In this document: piece after piece, positions 18,480 to 27,348 of the stretch
Position numbering within the stretch: the stretch's first letter is position 1
Layout of the letters: each line of letters starts with the position of its first letter
NCBI GenBank assembly: GCA_026391215.1
Contig: JAPLDX010000068.1
Location: 16,879-80,878 of the forward strand
Reading direction: 5' to 3'
Length of the DNA: 64,000 nt
Origin: Bacteroidia bacterium
GTDB taxonomy: Bacteria > Bacteroidota > Bacteroidia > Bacteroidales > VadinHA17
Program-made: the position numbers and the translations under genes
The notes under the pieces: generated by a model
The model's database searches: none
The model's input: the letters and a program-made list of their open reading frames with translations, nothing else
Told to the model about the DNA's origin: nothing

Positions 18480-20006
18480 ATGAAAACGATTAAAAAAGAG
18501 TCAAAGAATCCGGGAGAAATCTCCAGACGAAAGTTTGTTATAACAGCAGCATCTGGAGCAGCAGCCATTACAATAGTCCCGAGCTTCGTGGTAAGCGGAT
18601 GCGGGCATGTCGCGCCAAGCGATAAATTGCTTATAGCAGCAGTTGGATGCGGAGGGGAAGGGAGCGATGACATCCGTCATTACGCAATTGCACCTAAAAA
18701 AAATGCAGAAATTGCTTTCCTCTGCGATGTTGATGATAGGCAGGCTGCTTCTAAAAGAAAAGAGTTTCCGAAAGCTAAGTTTTATTATGACTGGAGGGAA
18801 ATGTTCGACAAGGAAAGCAAGAACTTTGATGCAGTGTCAGTAGCTATTCCAGATCATAATCATGCCATTGTAGGTCTTGGCGCCATGCAGCTGAAAAAAC
18901 ATCTGTACCTTCAAAAGCCATTGACTCACGATATCTATGAGGCTCGTATCCTGACAGAAGCATCTGAAAAATATAAGGTTGTTACTCAAATGGGGGACCA
19001 GGGGGCTTCATGTGAGGGAATGCGCACTTTAAGGGAATGGATTGAAGCCGATGTCCTTGGAGAGATTGAAAAAGTCTATTGCTGGACTGACCGGCCGGTG
19101 TGGCCGCAGGGAATTCCCTGGCCTGATGCCCGCCCTGCAGTTCCGTCTGAATTAAAATGGGATCTCTGGCTGGGTACTGCTGAAGAAACGGAATATATTG
19201 ATAATCTGGTTCCTTTCAACTGGCGTGGCTGGTGGCGGTTTGGTACCGGAGCGCTTGGCGATATGGGATGTCATATTATGGGACCACCGTTTAAATTGCT
19301 GGGTCTTGGGTATCCAACCGAAGTATCCTGCAGCGCAAGCACTGTTTACAGTGGCATTTTCATTGAAGGCATATATCCCGAAAGCGGACCAGTATCAAGT
19401 TCTGTACGCTTCAGATACCGGTTAAAAAATGGTAAAGACCTTGATCTCTACTGGATGGACGGCGGGATAACCCCGGAACGCCCATATGAAATAGAACCGG
19501 ATCTTAATATGAATAATGTAATGGCAGATTGGCCGGGACTTAATGATTATGAAGGGGGTACTCTTTTTATCGGGACCAAGGGAAAAGTGGCCTGTGGCTG
19601 GGGTGGTCGTAATCCGGTTTTGCTTCCACTTTCAAGAAATAAAGAGATCAATGTTCCGAAAAAATATCCAAGGGTAGAGGGAGACATGGATGGTCACTGG
19701 TGGCAGTGGATTGATGCCTGTATTGCAGGTTATGGAAACGCTGAGGTTGATTCTCCGTTTGTCGGCTATGCCGGTCCTCTGACTGAAACCGTTCTGATGG
19801 GCAACCTGCTCCTGAGAAGTTTCAATATCCGTGAAAAGATAAAACGCACAGATCCTGTTTATGGCAATATGGAAGGATACATTTTCCCTGGCCGTTACAT
19901 CAGTTATAAATGGGATGGGGAGAATATGAGAATAACCAATTTTGAACAAGCCAATCAATTTGTCAGAAGAGAGTACAGAAAAGGATGGGGTGACATGAAG
20001 ATCTGA
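18480..20006 (+). CDS. Gfo/Idh/MocA family oxidoreductase with Tat-type signal
   Basis: This is an NAD(P)-dependent sugar oxidoreductase, probably exported folded. The N-terminus carries a twin-arginine-like signal (SRRKFVITAASGAAA, then a hydrophobic stretch ending VVSGCG, which could also be a lipobox). A Rossmann segment LLIAAVGCGGEGSDDI follows, then the family elements VAIPDHNHA and LQKPLTHDIYEA, whose lysine is the usual catalytic residue. At 508 residues it resembles the long exported Bacteroidota members. It starts 33 nt after the DUF1080 gene and probably carries out the oxidation paired with it. The gene ends 15 nt from the convergent VCBS operon. A paralogue lies at 43961. Confidence 0.85.
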   Translation: MKTIKKESKNPGEISRRKFVITAASGAAAITIVPSFVVSGCGHVAPSDKLLIAAVGCGGEGSDDIRHYAIAPKKNAEIAFLCDVDDRQAASKRKEFPKAKFYYDWREMFDKESKNFDAVSVAIPDHNHAIVGLGAMQLKKHLYLQKPLTHDIYEARILTEASEKYKVVTQMGDQGASCEGMRTLREWIEADVLGEIEKVYCWTDRPVWPQGIPWPDARPAVPSELKWDLWLGTAEETEYIDNLVPFNWRGWWRFGTGALGDMGCHIMGPPFKLLGLGYPTEVSCSASTVYSGIFIEGIYPESGPVSSSVRFRYRLKNGKDLDLYWMDGGITPERPYEIEPDLNMNNVMADWPGLNDYEGGTLFIGTKGKVACGWGGRNPVLLPLSRNKEINVPKKYPRVEGDMDGHWWQWIDACIAGYGNAEVDSPFVGYAGPLTETVLMGNLLLRSFNIREKIKRTDPVYGNMEGYIFPGRYISYKWDGENMRITNFEQANQFVRREYRKGWGDMKI

Positions 20007-20021
20007 TTGACCTGATACAAT

Positions 20022-23000
20022 TTATTGTTGAGCAAAAGATTTGAATACTTGCAGATCTCCATTATTTACTGCAGCTACCAGATACTGTTCACCCAATACC
20101 TCAATTGAAAGGATTCTTCTTGCATCTCCTTTAAGTGTGAAACCACTTTTCACAGGCATTATGGTTTTATAACTATTGTTTGGTTCCCCTGCTAAGAACC
20201 AGCCGTAACTTGCATCATACCTGCCATAAGAAGGCCTGACCAGATAATTGTTACCGACAAAAAGAAGGTCATTAATGCCGTCGTGGTTAAAATCCTGAAC
20301 CATTAAATCACGAACAGGGGAGAACTGTGCTTCTATCGGAAGTTTACTGGTTTTGAAAGTTCCATCTCCATTATTCAGGAAAATACAACTTTCAAATAAT
20401 ACTGCTTTTTTTAAGATAGATTTTTCCAATGTATTCTTATCAAATATGTCTTTTACAGTATTACCTCCAAAATCAGAATAATTGGGATATTTTTTATTAA
20501 AACCGGTTATCTGACTGGCCAGCTCATCCAGAGAGGCAATGGGGTAACTGATACCGTTTTGATAGGAACAGATCAATTGGTCAAGCAATCCATTGTTATC
20601 AAAATCATTCAGGTACATTTCAACAGGCTCTTTAATTGAAGCTTTTAGCAACGAATTAAGACCCAGATTTCCAACTATTAAATCATCGTCTCCGTCCTGA
20701 TCAACATCGGCAGCATGGATGCAGTACCACCATCCGGAGGTTTCATCAAGACCGGCAGTAGAAGTTACATCAATAAAATGGCCCTCATCATTCCTGTATA
20801 TACTTACCTTCATCCATTCTCCGGCTACAACCAGATCCAGGTCACCATCCTGGTCATAATCCATCCAACAGGCGTCGGTAACCATCCCGGCATTTCTTAC
20901 GGCGCTCATTCTGCTTTCTGTTACATCCTTAAAATGACCTGTTCCATCATTTTCAAGAAGATACTGATCAGGTGACAATCCATAGGCGCCAGGAACAGAT
21001 CTCGAACCCACAAAAAGATCTATATCACCATCACCGTCAAAGTCACCCGGCCTTACGCAGGAGCCATTATGAGACATAAAAGGCAGAGATCCTTTTTCGC
21101 TCTTATTAAATCCTCCTTTTCCATCGTTTATGAGCAACAGGTCAATCAGCAAAGGATTTCCGACAGGCACTTCATTGCCTCCCCTTACAATATAAAGATC
21201 CATATCGCCATCTCCATCAGCATCAAAAAAAGCTGCATCCACATCATCTGTATAATGTAGCTCTTTAAAAAGTGGTACATCTGAAGATTTGAAATTACCA
21301 TCATTTTGCTGAATGAAGATTTCAGATTTCTGCCCTTTAGCTCCACCTGCAAACAAATCTTCCAATCCGTCACCGTTTATATCACCAACAGCAAGTGGAG
21401 GACCCTCTGCGGTCAGACTATGAGGAATCAAGCGTTCACGGTAAAAGTCAACATAACTGTCTTCTCTGTGCCTGAACTCAAGACCCGGGATAGAAGCCCG
21501 GGAAAAAAACTTCGGTTTTTCTCCATTATCTATATTTGTTCTAACTGGTTTTGAGGCACTTATCATTTCAAGTGTGATAAACTTATCAGCTTCAACATTT
21601 CTTATGGTTTGTTCAGAAAGGTCAGGCCAGCGTACTACTATTGAATCAATCAGTTTTACAGCTCCTGTCCCAAAATGCAACACTTCGGATGTTGAAGATA
21701 AAAATCCCCTGGTAAGAAATTGCTCGGCAACCTGTTCTTGACCATTATAGAATAATGTAACTCTGGCACCTATACCTCTGGTATTCAATCCTTGTCCTTT
21801 AAGTATCACGGATAGGAAATGGTTTTTTGACTTTGATGAAGAATTATTTCTGAAAATAAATGCGTTATCGTTTATATTATTTACAATAAGATCCAGATCT
21901 CCGTCATTATCAAGATCAGCATAAGTTGATCCATTAGAAAAAGATCGATCTTTAAAGCCCCATTCATAGGCCATATTAGAAAACGTAAGATCGCCATTGT
22001 TTTTAAAGAGATAATTGACATTCGGATACAGAGGCATCTTCTCGTACAGGACCCTGTCCGGAACATCACTATTATCCTGCGAAGGAACGTACCTATTCCC
22101 CCCTGTCAGAAATTTAACATAATCCAGGTCATTGGCCCTCCGGTATATTCCGTTGGTAATGAAAAGATCTTTCCAGCCATCATTATCCACATCACAAAAC
22201 AGCGGTGACCAGCTCCAGTCAGTGGCATAAACTCCGGCCAGCAATCCTATTTCACTGAACAATCCTCCTCCCAGATTAAGCTGCAGAGTATTACGTACAA
22301 ACTGGTTATTGTAGCCATATTGCCGTTTTAAATCAAAGAGCTCATAGTCATCTTCTCCTCCTGATTGTTTTCTTATTTTTTCCTCATCCGGCATCATATC
22401 CAGAACCATCACATCCAAAAGGCCGTCATTGTTGATATCTCCTACATCATTACCCATCGATGATCTGCTTGTATGAGCAATAAACTCTGTCAGCCGTTCA
22501 GAAAAAGTTCCATTACCGTTGTTGATATACAAATAATCATTTTCATGGAAATCATTCGATACATAAATATCCGGAAATCCATCATTGTTTATGTCACAGA
22601 TATTTACTCCCAGGCCATACCCGATCTGACTACTATATATCCCGGCCTGGCGGGTAATATCCCGGAAGAAGCATTTTCCATCGGCCTCATCATTTCTGAA
22701 TAATCTGTCGCCAGCCAGAGAATCCTGTTCAAAGCGTAACGAAGCATAACCATAACTGCGTGAAGTATGTACGGAATGGTTAAGAAGGTACATATCAAGA
22801 TCGCCATCCATATCGAAGTCAAAGAAGGCTGCCTGTGTCGAAAAACCCTTAAAATCAAGTCCGTAATCGTCGGCAGCTTCTTTGAAAGTCAGGTTCCCCT
22901 GATTAATGAATAATTGGTTTCTCCCATGATAGCTCTTATAATTTCCGACCTGGCAAACATAAATATCAAGAAACCCATCTCCATTCACATCTGCCATTGT

Positions 23001-23342
23001 TACACCGGTTTTCCAGTCACCAGTTCCTGCAACTCCTGCTGTATCAGTGATGTCCTCGAATCTTAGATTTCCCTTGTTCAGGTATAATTTATTGGATTGT
23101 TGATTTGAAGTGAAATAAAGATCAATCAGTCCATCGTTATTGATATCTCCTGCAGCAACACCTGCTCCGTTGTTGAAATAAAGATATTCTATGATATTTG
23201 ATTGCTCTGTTTCTGTCAGCTCGTTTATAAAGTCGACATGTGTGGATGAAGGAGGCATCAGAGAAAACAAATGATCTTTTTCCCCGGATTTACAGGAAAA
23301 AACCAATAAAGATACAAGCAAAATTAAGCCTGATTTTTTCAT
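20022..23342 (-). CDS. VCBS/FG-GAP repeat lipoprotein with ASPIC/UnbV-type region (paralogue 1)
   Basis: Function is unknown; such proteins are predicted surface beta-propellers with calcium-binding loops. The 1,106 residues begin with a lipoprotein signal (LLVSLLVFSC). Repeats of the type GDINNDGLIDLYF and DFDGDGDIDLFVGS occur throughout, forming one group in the first about 500 residues and another after about residue 640. Between them is an ASPIC/UnbV-like segment (NTRGIGARVTLFYNGQEQVAEQFLTRGFLSS). It is the last and most diverged of three tandem paralogues downstream of susCD: where the other two read ASGGNEFPESSSALIDRLY, this one has RGGNEVPVGNPLLIDLLL. It starts 9 nt after the previous stop. 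Confidence 0.85.
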   Translation of the reverse strand: MKKSGLILLVSLLVFSCKSGEKDHLFSLMPPSSTHVDFINELTETEQSNIIEYLYFNNGAGVAAGDINNDGLIDLYFTSNQQSNKLYLNKGNLRFEDITDTAGVAGTGDWKTGVTMADVNGDGFLDIYVCQVGNYKSYHGRNQLFINQGNLTFKEAADDYGLDFKGFSTQAAFFDFDMDGDLDMYLLNHSVHTSRSYGYASLRFEQDSLAGDRLFRNDEADGKCFFRDITRQAGIYSSQIGYGLGVNICDINNDGFPDIYVSNDFHENDYLYINNGNGTFSERLTEFIAHTSRSSMGNDVGDINNDGLLDVMVLDMMPDEEKIRKQSGGEDDYELFDLKRQYGYNNQFVRNTLQLNLGGGLFSEIGLLAGVYATDWSWSPLFCDVDNDGWKDLFITNGIYRRANDLDYVKFLTGGNRYVPSQDNSDVPDRVLYEKMPLYPNVNYLFKNNGDLTFSNMAYEWGFKDRSFSNGSTYADLDNDGDLDLIVNNINDNAFIFRNNSSSKSKNHFLSVILKGQGLNTRGIGARVTLFYNGQEQVAEQFLTRGFLSSTSEVLHFGTGAVKLIDSIVVRWPDLSEQTIRNVEADKFITLEMISASKPVRTNIDNGEKPKFFSRASIPGLEFRHREDSYVDFYRERLIPHSLTAEGPPLAVGDINGDGLEDLFAGGAKGQKSEIFIQQNDGNFKSSDVPLFKELHYTDDVDAAFFDADGDGDMDLYIVRGGNEVPVGNPLLIDLLLINDGKGGFNKSEKGSLPFMSHNGSCVRPGDFDGDGDIDLFVGSRSVPGAYGLSPDQYLLENDGTGHFKDVTESRMSAVRNAGMVTDACWMDYDQDGDLDLVVAGEWMKVSIYRNDEGHFIDVTSTAGLDETSGWWYCIHAADVDQDGDDDLIVGNLGLNSLLKASIKEPVEMYLNDFDNNGLLDQLICSYQNGISYPIASLDELASQITGFNKKYPNYSDFGGNTVKDIFDKNTLEKSILKKAVLFESCIFLNNGDGTFKTSKLPIEAQFSPVRDLMVQDFNHDGINDLLFVGNNYLVRPSYGRYDASYGWFLAGEPNNSYKTIMPVKSGFTLKGDARRILSIEVLGEQYLVAAVNNGDLQVFKSFAQQ

Positions 23343-23351
23343 TATGGTGAT

Positions 23352-26300
23352 TCACCGGTTTGAAATTTTAAAGACCTGTAACGCATCGTTACTGCGTGCA
23401 ACAACCAGCAATTTACCGTCTGAAGTACTCACCTCCTTGAAATCTCTGATCTCTCCGTCGAGACGAAATCCAGATGATTTTACCGGGATGTTTTTAAACC
23501 CTCCTCTTCCGTCACCCATTAAGAATGATCCATAACTGGCATCATAACGGCCCACCTCCGGTTTCACATTGTAAAGATTACCACCCAGGAGGATATCGGG
23601 TTTGCCATCAGCGTTATAATCTCCGGTTTCAGCAGCATAAACCGGTGAAAACTGCACTTCGACAGGCAGAGGTTTTCTTGTGAAATTTCCGGAACCGTCA
23701 TTTAGAAAAAGGGAGGTTTCCAGAAGATATGCATCAAGATGGATAGAATTCTGTAACTGCTCCGGTGGAAATATATCTGTAATCTGCTGATCCTTATACA
23801 TCTCATATTTTGGGTATTTTTTCCCCAGAGCAGGTATTTGTCTTGTCAGATCATGTTTCAGCGCAATAGGGTATGATTTATCACCATCATAAGCACATAT
23901 TATTTGCTCTACCGTACCATTCAGGTCAAAATCATTCACATACATACTCACAGGTTTTTCGGATGTTGGTTTAAATCTGGAGTTTAATCCATGATTTCCG
24001 GCTATAAAATCAATATCACCATCAGAGTCAAAATCCGCGGGAGCCAGGCAGTTCCACCAGCCTTCAGTTTTATCGGAGCCAAAAGCATCATTTTTTTCTT
24101 TGAACCTGCCATTTTCATTAATGAACACCTTTATCGGCATCCAGTCTCCTGCCAGGATCATGTCTTCATCTTTATCACCGTCAACGTCTGCCCATAACAT
24201 ATCGCGGATCATGCCAACATTCATTAGTCCCGGTGCAATCTCAGACGTAACATTGGTAAAATTTCCTTTGCCGTCATTATCAAGCAAATATCCGTTAACC
24301 GGCACTCCATACAAAAATGGCTTTAGCCGGATGCCTGCAAATAACTCAATATCCCCATCGTTATCAAAGTCCATAGGTCTGACGCAGGAAGTACTTTCAT
24401 ATTTGCCTGCAGGCAGAACCTGCGGTGATTTAATGAAATGGCCTTTCCCATCGTTTAAATATAACCGGTCAATCAAAGCAGATGAGCTCTCCGGAAATTC
24501 ATTTCCTCCGCTGGCTACATATAAATCAAGATCACCATCACCATCTGCATCGAACATTGCGCAATCAGTGTCTTCGGATATCTTGTCAGCTTCAAACAGC
24601 TGTTCTTCAACAGAAACAAATGTGCCATTCTTTCGCTGAATCATCAATGAGCCTGGCTGGCCTTTGGCTCCACCAATATATATATCATCCAGTCCGTCTC
24701 CGTTTACATCGCCTTTGCACACATGAGGACCTTCGGTTGACATCATTTGATATATCAATGGTTCCTGTTCAAAATCATTAAAATCATTCTCCTTATGAAC
24801 GAAATTTATTCTGTTTTCCTTACTTATATTTTGAAAATAAGCATTTTTAGAGCTTACGGTATCTATTAAGCTTATGGACTTTATTATGCCGTCTTTCTGA
24901 TATAAAGTTAAAATCTGATCTGTTTTTACATCTGTCATAACTGTAACCCTGTCATCCGGCCATTCAACTACCAGTGAATCCACTATGGTTAAAGGACCTA
25001 ATCCCAGATTAGGACGGGAATCGACTGTTGACAGATAGCCACGCATTGGCATTTGCTCAAGATATACCAGCTTACCTTTATGTTTAACCGTCACTTTGGC
25101 ACCTATGGCTGCTGTATTTCCGGGTTCACCTTTCAGAATTATTTTCAAATAGTGATTGTCCGGCAACTGATGATCTGTTTCATTCCTGTAAATGAACATA
25201 GGCATATTAACATTGTTTACAACCAGATCCAAATCCCCATCGTTATCAAGATCACCATAAGCAGCGCCATTTGAGAAACTTGGTGCATCCAGGCCCCATT
25301 CAGGTGCAACATTTTGAAATTTGTAATTTCCCATGTTTTTAAAGGCATAATTGGGAATTCTAACAGATGGAATAGCATCAATAAGGGTTTTATAGTCCAC
25401 ATCGTTGCCTGACACAATAGATAAGACCATATCACGGTTAGAAAAATACTGAATATAGTCCTGATCGGTCAGGTCCTTGTAAATGCCATTTGCTTCATAA
25501 ATATCCTTCAAACCATCATTATCGAGATCCATGATCAGAGCGCCCCAGGACCAATCAGTGGCGGACACGCCTGCCAGCCTTCCGATTTCGCTGAAAGTCC
25601 CATTGGCGTTGTTTAATTGAAGCACATTACGAGTATACTGAGAGTGGTAACCATTATCAAGGCTGAATTTGTAATTTTCCCAATTATCAAAAGTTGTTTT
25701 TGTTTTTAAGCGGTCGTTATGTTCAGGTAGCATATCGGTAGCAAATATCTCCGGATAATGATCATTATTTAGATCGGCCATATCGCCTCCCATGGATGCT
25801 GCAGAAATGGATCTCATCATATCCACCAATGTTTCCTTAAATGTTCCATCCTGATTATTAATGTAAATATAATCCCGTTCAAAAAAATCATTTGCAACAT
25901 AGATATCCATCCAGCCATCCTGATCAATATCCCCGACTGTAACGCCCAATCCAAATGCTATAGTGCTCCCATAAATACCAGCCTCTGCACTGACATCGGT
26001 AAATTTATTGCCATTGTTATTGAAGAGCTTAGAACCACCTACGGAATCGCGGACAAGGCGCTGATTTTCCTTAAGATTAAAACTGCTAATCGCTTTTGGA
26101 AAATTCTTTAATAAAAACAGGTCAAGATCACCGTCCTTGTCGTAATCAAAAAACACTCCCTGGGTTGAATTGCCGTTTTCATCTAAGCCATATTCTTTTG
26201 CTTTTTCTGTAAATGTCAGATCACCATTGTTGATGTAAAACTCATTCCGGCTTTGAACGCCTTCTGCATTTCCTGATTTACATACATAGATATCTAACCA

Positions 26301-26711
26301 ACCATCGCCATTGACGTCAGCAAAGCTGACACCTGTCGACCATCCTTTTCCTTCAATACCCGTCTGACGGGAAATATCTTCGAACCTGAAATTTCCATTA
26401 TTCAAATACAGCTTATTATTGCCCATATTTGATGTCATAAATATATCTGGGAGACCATCATTATTCACATCCCCTATGGCTACACCTCCGCCGTTGTAAA
26501 AATTACGGAAAGTGTAAATGTTGAATTTGCTCTCAATTTGTCTATCGTAGTCCAATTGGTTGATAAAATCAGCATGAGTAACAGAAACTGGCATAAGTGT
26601 AAACAGATTATTTCCGGACTGTTTGCCACAAGCGCAAATAAACAATGGCAAAAGAAGCCATATATATCTTAGCGTTAGCGTGCGCCTGTTTGATTGAACT
26701 GTTCTGAACAT
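23352..26711 (-). CDS. VCBS/FG-GAP repeat lipoprotein with ASPIC/UnbV-type region (paralogue 2)
   Basis: The 1,119 residues start with a signal ending in the lipobox LFICAC. The mature N-terminus FTLMPVSVTHADFINQL is shared in outline with both neighbours and is followed by Asp-rich repeats such as GDVNNDGLPDIFMTSN and DADGDGDLDLYVASGG, which resemble calcium-binding DxDxDG loops. The ASPIC-like stretch GAKVTVKHKGKLVYLEQMPMRGYLS lies in the middle. The protein is closest to paralogue 3 (27349), suggesting tandem duplication. It begins one base after the stop of the small lipoprotein gene. A surface role in binding or processing glycan alongside SusCD is plausible but unproved. Confidence 0.85.
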   Translation of the reverse strand: MFRTVQSNRRTLTLRYIWLLLPLFICACGKQSGNNLFTLMPVSVTHADFINQLDYDRQIESKFNIYTFRNFYNGGGVAIGDVNNDGLPDIFMTSNMGNNKLYLNNGNFRFEDISRQTGIEGKGWSTGVSFADVNGDGWLDIYVCKSGNAEGVQSRNEFYINNGDLTFTEKAKEYGLDENGNSTQGVFFDYDKDGDLDLFLLKNFPKAISSFNLKENQRLVRDSVGGSKLFNNNGNKFTDVSAEAGIYGSTIAFGLGVTVGDIDQDGWMDIYVANDFFERDYIYINNQDGTFKETLVDMMRSISAASMGGDMADLNNDHYPEIFATDMLPEHNDRLKTKTTFDNWENYKFSLDNGYHSQYTRNVLQLNNANGTFSEIGRLAGVSATDWSWGALIMDLDNDGLKDIYEANGIYKDLTDQDYIQYFSNRDMVLSIVSGNDVDYKTLIDAIPSVRIPNYAFKNMGNYKFQNVAPEWGLDAPSFSNGAAYGDLDNDGDLDLVVNNVNMPMFIYRNETDHQLPDNHYLKIILKGEPGNTAAIGAKVTVKHKGKLVYLEQMPMRGYLSTVDSRPNLGLGPLTIVDSLVVEWPDDRVTVMTDVKTDQILTLYQKDGIIKSISLIDTVSSKNAYFQNISKENRINFVHKENDFNDFEQEPLIYQMMSTEGPHVCKGDVNGDGLDDIYIGGAKGQPGSLMIQRKNGTFVSVEEQLFEADKISEDTDCAMFDADGDGDLDLYVASGGNEFPESSSALIDRLYLNDGKGHFIKSPQVLPAGKYESTSCVRPMDFDNDGDIELFAGIRLKPFLYGVPVNGYLLDNDGKGNFTNVTSEIAPGLMNVGMIRDMLWADVDGDKDEDMILAGDWMPIKVFINENGRFKEKNDAFGSDKTEGWWNCLAPADFDSDGDIDFIAGNHGLNSRFKPTSEKPVSMYVNDFDLNGTVEQIICAYDGDKSYPIALKHDLTRQIPALGKKYPKYEMYKDQQITDIFPPEQLQNSIHLDAYLLETSLFLNDGSGNFTRKPLPVEVQFSPVYAAETGDYNADGKPDILLGGNLYNVKPEVGRYDASYGSFLMGDGRGGFKNIPVKSSGFRLDGEIRDFKEVSTSDGKLLVVARSNDALQVFKISNR

Positions 26712-26712
26712 T

Positions 26713-27339
26713 CTATTTCTTCAGACTATTCGTAGTGTCGTTCTGAATTATTCCCGGATTTGAAGCAGAATCATTCCACTCTTTTTTTACAGTCAGGTCA
26801 GTAAAAACGACCCACACATTCAATTCATTTTCAATAAAAACTGTAATACGACGATTCCCGTCTATCTTTACAAATGCTGTCCCCCTTTCAGGATGCTTCA
26901 CTTCTATAAAATCCTCACCGTAAATCTTTTCATACCATTTTAATATATCAATTTCGAGGTTATCTGAAGATAGTGTTTTATTCCAGGGTGCCCATCCTTT
27001 ATATGTAAACCGAACAGGCATTTCATAAATTTTACCTTGAACAAATTTCGGATAGAAATTCATAGCGGCCGGATATTTCAGCTCATCTTTCAATTCATAC
27101 AGAACGGTTGTATTATTTTCACCCTGCCTGATTAATCCTTTCTTGTTAAGATTCCAACAATGAACATAGTAATCTTTTTCAGGCATTCCAAAGTAGAATC
27201 CCATAAATAACGAATCATATCTAACCCCGCTGGCCAGTTCATGCTTCAACTTACGCTCATATTTTGCTCTTGGTGAACATCCGGAAATAATAGAACCTGA
27301 AATAAGGATCATCACGAGCCACATAATTCTTGTCTTCAT
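26713..27339 (-). CDS. Small lipoprotein of unknown function inside the VCBS cluster
   Basis: I do not recognise this family. The 208 residues start with a clear lipoprotein signal (SGSIISGC, Cys21). The mature part is rich in aromatic residues and beta-prone (GVRYDSLFMGFYFGMPEKDYYVHCWNLNKKG appears in shortened form as its start) and ends with a charged tail. It lies between two VCBS paralogues with gaps of 9 and 1 nt, so it belongs to the same transcript and may work with them. No catalytic motif is visible. Confidence 0.72.
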   Translation of the reverse strand: MKTRIMWLVMILISGSIISGCSPRAKYERKLKHELASGVRYDSLFMGFYFGMPEKDYYVHCWNLNKKGLIRQGENNTTVLYELKDELKYPAAMNFYPKFVQGKIYEMPVRFTYKGWAPWNKTLSSDNLEIDILKWYEKIYGEDFIEVKHPERGTAFVKIDGNRRITVFIENELNVWVVFTDLTVKKEWNDSASNPGIIQNDTTNSLKK

Positions 27340-27348
27340 AGTTTTCTA

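Noticed and set aside
24100-24639. 179-residue plus-strand ORF opposite a VCBS gene, and similar ones at 28331, 34858 and 37841
   Set aside because: These are antisense shadows of Asp/Gly-repeat, SusC or infB coding sequence without their own signals.
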